The position numbers and the translations under genes are program-made. From positions 1 to 12,365 of the forward strand of contig JAWOBZ010000073.1 in assembly GCA_046484045.1 (NCBI GenBank): a stretch of DNA of 12,365 nucleotides, given 5' to 3'. The notes below the pieces were generated by a model. That model searched no databases. It saw only the letters and a program-made list of their open reading frames with translations, and was not told the DNA's origin. This DNA comes from CAZHUM01 sp046484045. GTDB lineage: Archaea; Thermoplasmatota; Thermoplasmata; Halarchaeoplasmatales; Halarchaeoplasmataceae. Shown piece after piece: positions 7,702 to 12,365 of this stretch (positions are counted from its first letter, which is position 1; every line of letters begins with the position of its first letter).

Positions 7702-8388
7702 ATGGTCTTTCAGGTTACCTTTATAGAAAAAGATTCGGGCGATAGAGTCAAGATAGTGATAGACCCGGAGAGCAGGATATCGGACACCGTGAAAAAACTC
7801 CAGGAGTACTGGGATTTTGAAGATGAGATATCGCTTTACCGCGATGGAAAGACATTGGATGTTGATCTGACATGGTCTGAGATGGGCCTTGATGATGATG
7901 CAACGATCAAGGTTTTCCCACGAAAAAGTTCAAACAAGCTTCCCAAAGAAACTTGGATGAAAAGGGTGAACAACGAGATAGAATTTCTTAAAGATAGGGG
8001 ATGTATCTCCGATATACAGAGGGAAAATAAGGAAGTAGTGGTCGAAGTTGAGCTGACGGATACACCCGGCCCGGTACGTTTAGACGATTCGATAGGATGT
8101 TCTTTCAAACATCGATTCGATATCCACTTTTACCGCGATTATCCATACTCGTCTCCGGATGTAATCTGGAGAACGAAGGTTTTTCATCCAAACATCGAGA
8201 GCGGAGAAAAAGACGGTAGAGTGTCCTTCTATTATCTAAAAGACTGGTCCTTCGATAAGAACGCGGTTGAGCTCATGGAAAATATCGAAGAACTGCTGCT
8301 CTCTCCGGATCTGAAAAATAAAATAGAATCCAAAGGTTGTTCGGAAGCCGCCCAGCGATATATGCAGGGTGAATTTCCAGAGAAGTAA
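7702..8388 (+). CDS. Ubiquitin-like domain fused to an E2 (UBC) fold lacking the catalytic cysteine
   Basis: This 228-residue protein joins two ubiquitin-pathway folds. Residues 1-73 match the ubiquitin beta-grasp order: two opening strands, the helix around 26-37, S-L-Y-R-D-G-K-T-L (45-53), and a final strand ending V-F-P-R. A short linker leads to a UBC domain (about 83-222) with the F-x-L-type strands, Y-P-Y-S-S-P (147-152, the YPxxxP motif), F-H-P-N-I (161-165, the HPN motif) and W-S (182-183). At the catalytic position, where active E2s have G-x-[IV]-C-[LF], this protein reads G-R-V-S-F, so Ser175 replaces the cysteine; the other cysteines (101, 133, 213) are elsewhere. It therefore resembles a UEV-type non-catalytic E2, though an oxyester-forming serine cannot be excluded. 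The Ubl has no terminal Gly-Gly. The mRNA is probably leaderless. Confidence 0.85.
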   Translation: MVFQVTFIEKDSGDRVKIVIDPESRISDTVKKLQEYWDFEDEISLYRDGKTLDVDLTWSEMGLDDDATIKVFPRKSSNKLPKETWMKRVNNEIEFLKDRGCISDIQRENKEVVVEVELTDTPGPVRLDDSIGCSFKHRFDIHFYRDYPYSSPDVIWRTKVFHPNIESGEKDGRVSFYYLKDWSFDKNAVELMENIEELLLSPDLKNKIESKGCSEAAQRYMQGEFPEK

Positions 8389-8389
8389 A

Positions 8390-8989
8390 TCAACCGTCGA
8401 TATCTCTGTTCTTCAATTCCGCTTCATCCTCCCTCTCCTTTTTTCTCGCTCTGATAGTCAAAAAATTTAACCATTCTCTTATCTCTCTCATGGACTCTCT
8501 CCTTTCTCCCTCGGTTTCTCCAGGCAGGAACTGGCCCCCTAGATAAGAACCGATAAAAGCGCCGCCGAAGGTCGTTGGGATCGTTGGCATGTAAACGAAA
8601 AGCACGAGCTCTCTAGACCATACCATCGAAGTCCCTATGAACTCGATCGTCCCTATCATCTGTGGTATCCATGTAAGAACTAAAAAAGAAAGTACCAGAG
8701 TGATGACGGCCGCTGAGATAGCACCGAAGAACGTCGTACCCGCCGTTTCTTCGAAAAGTACCATTCCCAAAAGCAAGGAGGAAAATAGGGGTATCAAGAG
8801 AAGCCACATACGATAGTACATGACATAACTACCGTAAAAATCTCCACTGGATAAAAACGGTGGTTTGATAAAACCGTTGATCGATAAAATGTACGTGTTT
8901 CCTACGGATGTGTTGATAAATGCCACCAAGACCGCCGTTATAAGCGCCTTACCTCGACCTATCATCTTTTCATCCGTGTCCACCACCAC
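8390..8989 (-). CDS. Four-helix membrane protein of unknown function
   Basis: I do not recognise a family. The 199-residue product has hydrophobic segments near 14-34, 60-79, 86-107 and 126-154, the last rich in glycine, and then a highly charged C-terminal tail (about 157-199) that is probably cytoplasmic. The reading shown starts at GTG 8989, which follows AGGTGG and overlaps the upstream gene by 20 bases. An ATG at 8965 (residue 9) lies just after the upstream stop and would place the first membrane helix almost at the N-terminus; either could be right. It is cotranscribed with the anchored LEA_2-like protein, which suggests the two act together at the membrane. Its stop is one base from the stop of the Ubl-E2 gene on the other strand. 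Confidence 0.75.
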   Translation of the reverse strand: MVVDTDEKMIGRGKALITAVLVAFINTSVGNTYILSINGFIKPPFLSSGDFYGSYVMYYRMWLLLIPLFSSLLLGMVLFEETAGTTFFGAISAAVITLVLSFLVLTWIPQMIGTIEFIGTSMVWSRELVLFVYMPTIPTTFGGAFIGSYLGGQFLPGETEGERRESMREIREWLNFLTIRARKKEREDEAELKNRDIDG

Positions 8990-9548
8990 CTAAGGGTTCG
9001 TTAAATGTAGAGCCCTGAAACTTGATCCGCGTAGAATAAGACCACCCCTCTTCGTCGAATTCTGGACAGAACATCGCCGCCCTACCACTGGTTAATATCC
9101 ACAACCATCGAGCTTGGGGGTCCTTCATGTTGTTGCGTATAGGATCTGACTCCGTTACATTCACGACCATGGGGTCCATCTGAAATACTCTGCTTTCTCC
9201 AGGAGGTACTTCTACGTTACCGCCGATAAGGTAAAGGTAACTCCCCTCACTACCGACCCAGTTGTTGAGTGCATAAACATTTAAATATACGCTGTACTCG
9301 ATCCGAGTGAGCACCAGTTCAGTGGTTCCGTTGTTCCAAACTTGTAAAGTGGTATTCAGATAAACCAAATCATCCCCAGCGGATTCAACGTCGAGGTCGA
9401 TGACCCTCATACTGAAATGTGCCTCGGTTTCAAGTATCCTGGTGTATTGATCCGTATTATCCGTTATGATGTACAGGGAATAAGACCCCATCAAGAGTAA
9501 AAAAACAAAGACCACTGTCGTACCGCTCTTTAGTCTTTCCAAGTCCAT
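8970..9548 (-). CDS. Membrane-anchored LEA_2-like beta-sandwich protein
   Basis: The 192-residue protein has one N-terminal hydrophobic segment (about 11-28) behind a short charged stretch, fitting an uncleaved signal anchor with the rest outside the cell. The exposed part resembles the LEA_2/LEA14 sandwich: V-W-N-N-G-T-T-E-L (70-78), then an E-Y-S-V-Y-L-N strand (84-90), then V-P-P-G-E-S (114-119). In archaea such domains usually occur in exported proteins of unknown role. It ends in a glycine-rich tail G-G-G-G-H-G. The ATG at 9548 sits 20-30 bases after TATA-like sequence, with no ribosome binding site seen, so the mRNA is probably leaderless. First gene of a pair with the four-helix membrane protein. 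No specific function can be assigned. Confidence 0.75.
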   Translation of the reverse strand: MDLERLKSGTTVVFVFLLLMGSYSLYIITDNTDQYTRILETEAHFSMRVIDLDVESAGDDLVYLNTTLQVWNNGTTELVLTRIEYSVYLNVYALNNWVGSEGSYLYLIGGNVEVPPGESRVFQMDPMVVNVTESDPIRNNMKDPQARWLWILTSGRAAMFCPEFDEEGWSYSTRIKFQGSTFNEPLGGGGHG

Positions 9549-9636
9549 GTAAAAGTAACAATATCTTTAAATCAATATAATTCTTTTCGTTTATTAGCAA
9601 AAACTACTTAAATTTCTTAGGAAATAATACATCTAT
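9549..9636. promoter_or_regulatory. Divergent promoter region between the membrane pair and the trk operon
   Basis: This 88-base spacer holds a promoter for each direction. Toward the trk operon (plus), ACTTAAATTT at 9606-9615 is a TATA box centred about 27 bases before the ATG at 9637. Toward the membrane pair (minus), TATA-like sequence lies at about 9566-9581 (TTTAAA, then ATATTA-type), 20-30 bases before the ATG at 9548. Neither start codon has a clear Shine-Dalgarno site, so both mRNAs are probably leaderless. Confidence 0.65.
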
Positions 9637-9930
9637 ATGGCGGAACTCACATTAGAGGCAGAGCAGGGGTCGATAAGGATCAACGGCAGGGCGAGGATAA
9701 ATCCGGAAGACCTCGATAGGTTAGGTATATCCGAAGGTGAACTGGCCGTGTTGAGTTCCGACTATAAAGATATCCTCGTCAGTATATTCTCCGATATATT
9801 CGTAGAAAAGGGTAAGATCATCATAAGAGAAGATGATATGAAAAAGCTCAAAGTAGGTGGAGGTGATACCGTCGAATTGACCGAGCACCAATCACTGTTA
9901 AACCAAAATTTTTTGGATAAATTATTATAG
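9637..9930 (+). CDS. Small double-psi/AbrB-like barrel protein
   Basis: This 97-residue soluble protein is built from two similar halves. Residues about 20-39 read R-I-N-P-E-D-L-D-R-L-G-I-S-E-G-E and residues about 63-81 read I-R-E-D-D-M-K-K-L-K-V-G-G-G-D. This beta-[E/D]-D-x-x-x-L-x-[VI]-x-x-G-[ED] pattern is typical of the psi-loop in double-psi barrels such as the VAT/CDC48 N-domain, and of AbrB-type swapped-hairpin proteins. As a free-standing domain it could bind DNA, protein or a small ligand. It is first in the operon with trkA (24 bases downstream) and trkH, so a regulatory or accessory role in potassium uptake is a fair inference but is not shown. Probably translated from a leaderless mRNA. 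Confidence 0.75.
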   Translation: MAELTLEAEQGSIRINGRARINPEDLDRLGISEGELAVLSSDYKDILVSIFSDIFVEKGKIIIREDDMKKLKVGGGDTVELTEHQSLLNQNFLDKLL

Positions 9931-9954
9931 TAAAGTTCTATACGTAATTCAACA

Positions 9955-11292
9955 ATGATAGAGAAAAAGGTCATCATCATCGGTGCTGGAGAGGTCGGAT
10001 ACGAGCTGGCCGAGTCAATACGTCGAAAGGGGCACGCCGTCGTCATAATAGACAAGAACGAGAAAGCATGCAGGAAAGCACGTTCTTTGGATATAAAAGT
10101 TATCAAGGGTAACGGCGCACGTCCAGAACTTCTGGACTCCTTGGAAATCAAAACCTTCAATCACCTCTTCGCGGTTACCGACGATAACGAAGTGAATCTA
10201 GTCACCTGTTCTCTAGCAAAAGCCGCGGGCTGCAAGACCATGGCCCGTATCAACGGTTTGGAATACATCTCACGACCCGTGTCAAAACGGTTCAGGAAGA
10301 TCGGTGTTGATTTCGCCGTCTCACCGGAACTTATCATCGCTAAAAAGATATCTAACATAATAACGACCCCTGCTGCCATAGACATGAATCTATCCATGGG
10401 CGGTAAGATCAACGTGGTGGAGTTCAAGATCCTGCAGAAATCAAAATTGGAGGAGAAAAAGGTTGAGAACGTAAAACTGCCGGCTAGGATCAATCTCGGT
10501 GCGATAATAAGGGGGAACAACGTTCTTGTTCCTCACGGGAAAACCCTATTCAAAAGAGGTGATACGTTGATCGTTATGACCGAAGGTAGGATGGCGGAGA
10601 AACGTATGAGAAAACTGGTGGGCAGGAGTAAACGGGAGGTGGACAGTGTGATGATCATAGGTGCTACAAACATAGGCATCAACGTAGCCAGTATTTTGAA
10701 CAAAAGGGGCATCAACGTAAAGATCATCGACGAATCGCGTAAGAGGAGCAGGCGGGCTGCGGAGATGCTGAAAGACGTCGAGGTCATCGAAGGTGATGCA
10801 AGGGACAAAAAATTGTTGATTGAAGAGGGTATACTCAGGGTGGGGGCGATAACCGCTGCTTACAAATCTGAAGAGTACAACGTTCTGGTATCTCTTTTAT
10901 CAAAAATCTACGGTGTGGAAAAGACCATCGCTGTTGTGAGAGAGCTGGGTCTGAAATCTCTAATAGAAACTGTAGGTATAGATATGGCCGCATCACCCGA
11001 GCTGCAAACTGCAAGGACCATGCTAAGACTTGCTAGGGACCTGAACCCGCTGAAGGCCATATCGATACACGGCGGCGACCTATACATCTTGGAGATGCAG
11101 GTCACGGATCGTTCAAAAGTACTCAACAGGAAGATCGAAGACTCAAACCTGCCTCCTAAATGCATCGTTGGCGCTATGATAAGGAAGGGAAAGACCATAA
11201 TTCCGGGCGGAAAGGTAAGGTTCAGGAAGGGAGATCAAGTCCTTTTCTTCGTGCTCAAGGACGAGATAAGAAGTGTAGAGGAGCTATTTTAG
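9955..11292 (+). CDS. trkA: Trk potassium uptake system regulatory protein TrkA (tandem RCK)
   Basis: TrkA is the peripheral cytoplasmic subunit that gates TrkH in response to bound nucleotide. The 445-residue protein has two RCK units: N-terminal Rossmann domain about 4-120, RCK-C about 141-225, second Rossmann about 231-345, RCK-C about 365-445. The first has a classical G10-x-G12-x-x-G15 loop and acidic Asp33 ending beta-2, as for NAD(H) binding. In the second the loop is G236-A-T-N-I-G241, with the middle glycine replaced by threonine, so ligand preference there may differ. The ATG at 9955 lies 24 bases after the barrel-protein stop with no evident ribosome binding site. The stop TAG (11290-11292) abuts the trkH ATG directly, which suggests coupled translation. 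Confidence 0.95.
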   Translation: MIEKKVIIIGAGEVGYELAESIRRKGHAVVIIDKNEKACRKARSLDIKVIKGNGARPELLDSLEIKTFNHLFAVTDDNEVNLVTCSLAKAAGCKTMARINGLEYISRPVSKRFRKIGVDFAVSPELIIAKKISNIITTPAAIDMNLSMGGKINVVEFKILQKSKLEEKKVENVKLPARINLGAIIRGNNVLVPHGKTLFKRGDTLIVMTEGRMAEKRMRKLVGRSKREVDSVMIIGATNIGINVASILNKRGINVKIIDESRKRSRRAAEMLKDVEVIEGDARDKKLLIEEGILRVGAITAAYKSEEYNVLVSLLSKIYGVEKTIAVVRELGLKSLIETVGIDMAASPELQTARTMLRLARDLNPLKAISIHGGDLYILEMQVTDRSKVLNRKIEDSNLPPKCIVGAMIRKGKTIIPGGKVRFRKGDQVLFFVLKDEIRSVEELF

Positions 11293-12365
11293 ATGCGGTG
11301 GAAGGTAGTAATCGGCAATTTAGGATCAATACTGAAATTGTTTGGCATCGCTTTCTTTGTTCCCGTAATACCCGCCGTCTTCTTCAACGAAGCACCCCAC
11401 GCTTTAGGGTTTATACCCATCAACGCCGTCTTATTCCTCTATCTCGGAGCGTTCACGGTGACACTAGGTTATCCCATGGAGCACTTCGGAAAGGCGGAGG
11501 ATTTCTACCACAACGAAGCTATCGTGATCGTAAGTTCCGCATGGCTTCTCTTCGCAGGCGTTTCTTCACTCCCATTTTTGTTGACCGGAGCCTTGACGTC
11601 ACCCATAGACGCCTTCTTCGAAGCCATGTCTGGGATGACCACCACCGGAGCTACAGTACTTCCATACCCATTGGAACAGCACCCCAAGAGTTTGATGTTA
11701 TGGAGGGGATTCCTACAGTGGATCGGCGGCATGGGAGTTATCGTTCTGTCAGTTGCCGTGTTGAGTAAACTTTCTCAAGGTGGGTTGTCTCTTCTTGAAG
11801 CTGAAGCACCGGGCCCTACTATAACCCGGCTGAAGCCTAAGATCATGGAAACCGCAAAGATACTATGGTACATCTACGGATTGTTAACATTGAGCGAGGT
11901 TATAATATTGATGGGGGCCGGCCTGGGTCCTTATGACGCCGTCTATCATTCTTTCACCACCATGGCCACGGGGGGATTTTCTCCACATACTGATAGTATC
12001 GCTTACTTTTCTCCAATAGTCCACTGGATAATAATCTTCTTTATGGTTCTAGCGGGTATCAACTTCTCACTTCACTACCAATTTTTCAAGGGCAATATCA
12101 AGAAGGTTTTTAAGAACTCGGAGCTTCAAGCGTATCTACTTATCATCTTTTCTTTCTCGGCGGTTGTAGCTCTGATCATTATCGGTACGGGCATGGAGAC
12201 CATGGACGCCGTACGGAACGCAGTCTTCCAAGTAGTAGCGCTGATGACGACCACTGGTTTCGCTACCATGAACTACGATCAATGGCCCGAGTTAGCCAGG
12301 GTATTACTGCTGCTACTCATGTTCATCGGCGGATCGGCTGGTTCTACCGGCGGTGGTATGAAGGT
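11293..12365 (+). CDS. trkH: Trk potassium uptake system membrane protein TrkH (3'-truncated)
   Basis: TrkH is the channel-like potassium-translocating subunit that works with TrkA. The ATG at 11293 follows the trkA stop without a gap, and the frame stays open through 357 codons to the window edge; TrkH proteins are usually near 480 residues, so roughly a quarter is missing. All four pore-loop filter signatures are visible: M-T-T-T-G-A (Gly119), T-M-A-T-G-G-F (Gly227), M-T-T-T-G-F (Gly322) and S-A-G-S-T-G-G-G (around Gly353). The G-G-L-S-L-L-E-A-E-A-P-G-P stretch (163-175) is the conserved cytoplasmic linker of the family. The intact filters imply a functional potassium pathway; potassium or sodium coupling cannot be told from sequence. 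Confidence 0.95.
   Translation, partial: MRWKVVIGNLGSILKLFGIAFFVPVIPAVFFNEAPHALGFIPINAVLFLYLGAFTVTLGYPMEHFGKAEDFYHNEAIVIVSSAWLLFAGVSSLPFLLTGALTSPIDAFFEAMSGMTTTGATVLPYPLEQHPKSLMLWRGFLQWIGGMGVIVLSVAVLSKLSQGGLSLLEAEAPGPTITRLKPKIMETAKILWYIYGLLTLSEVIILMGAGLGPYDAVYHSFTTMATGGFSPHTDSIAYFSPIVHWIIIFFMVLAGINFSLHYQFFKGNIKKVFKNSELQAYLLIIFSFSAVVALIIIGTGMETMDAVRNAVFQVVALMTTTGFATMNYDQWPELARVLLLLLMFIGGSAGSTGGGMK

Noticed and set aside
7836..8108. Minus-strand open frame inside the Ubl-E2 gene
   Set aside because: It is a shadow of the plus-strand gene, shows no recognisable domain or promoter, and is S/T/L-rich as expected of antisense frames.
7702..8388. Ubl-E2 gene as a decayed pseudogene or a plain RWD domain
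   Set aside because: The frame is intact with a good promoter, and HPN and W-S are kept. RWD domains share YPxxxP but lack HPN, so a non-catalytic E2 fits better.
8970..8973. ATGA coupling between the LEA_2-like gene and the four-helix gene
   Set aside because: The ATG at 8973 is out of frame with the four-helix protein and reaches a stop after three codons; the real start is GTG 8989 or ATG 8965.

Overview
The window is archaeal. It holds an aIF2-alpha gene, TATA-box promoters placed about 20-30 bases before start codons (so several mRNAs are probably leaderless), and archaeal-type TrkA/TrkH potassium-uptake genes. A Thermoplasmatota-like or other euryarchaeal host is my tentative guess; nothing here fixes the lineage. 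No tRNA, rRNA, CRISPR array, transposase or prophage gene was seen, and coding density is high.

Layout. Bases 1-723 are the 3' part of the aIF2-alpha gene (+). It converges on a two-gene ABC-2 export operon on the minus strand (ATPase 2489->1572, permease 1575->739, joined by an ATGA overlap). Next, also on the minus strand, comes a 4.4-kb gene (7497->3115) for a 1460-residue cytoplasmic protein, followed 10 bases later by a queH-like gene (3104->2574). A 204-base divergent promoter region separates the large gene from a plus-strand gene (7702-8388) for a ubiquitin-like domain fused to an E2 (UBC) fold. That gene converges, with one base between stop codons, on a minus-strand pair: a membrane-anchored LEA_2-like protein (9548->8970) and a four-helix membrane protein (8989->8390). 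A second divergent promoter region (9549-9636) then drives a plus-strand operon of a small double-psi/AbrB-like barrel protein, a tandem-RCK TrkA, and TrkH, which runs off the window end.

The most interesting part is the divergent pair at 3115-8388. One gene encodes a Ubl-E2 fusion in which the E2 catalytic cysteine is replaced by serine although the HPN, YPxxxP and W-S landmarks remain, so it resembles a UEV-type non-catalytic E2. The other encodes about 20 tandem ~63-residue helical units, an Ig-like beta domain and a C-terminal eight-ligand C4HC3 RING/PHD-like zinc finger. E2 folds and RING-type fingers are partners in ubiquitin systems, so I propose an undescribed archaeal ubiquitin-like assembly, perhaps a scaffold more than a conjugation cascade. 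No E1, deconjugase or free modifier is visible. The finger's RING identity and any physical link between the two proteins are inference.

The trk operon is ordinary potassium homeostasis: TrkH forms the channel-like transporter and TrkA the nucleotide-sensing cytoplasmic gate. The ABC pair is a NosF/NosY-type exporter of unknown substrate.
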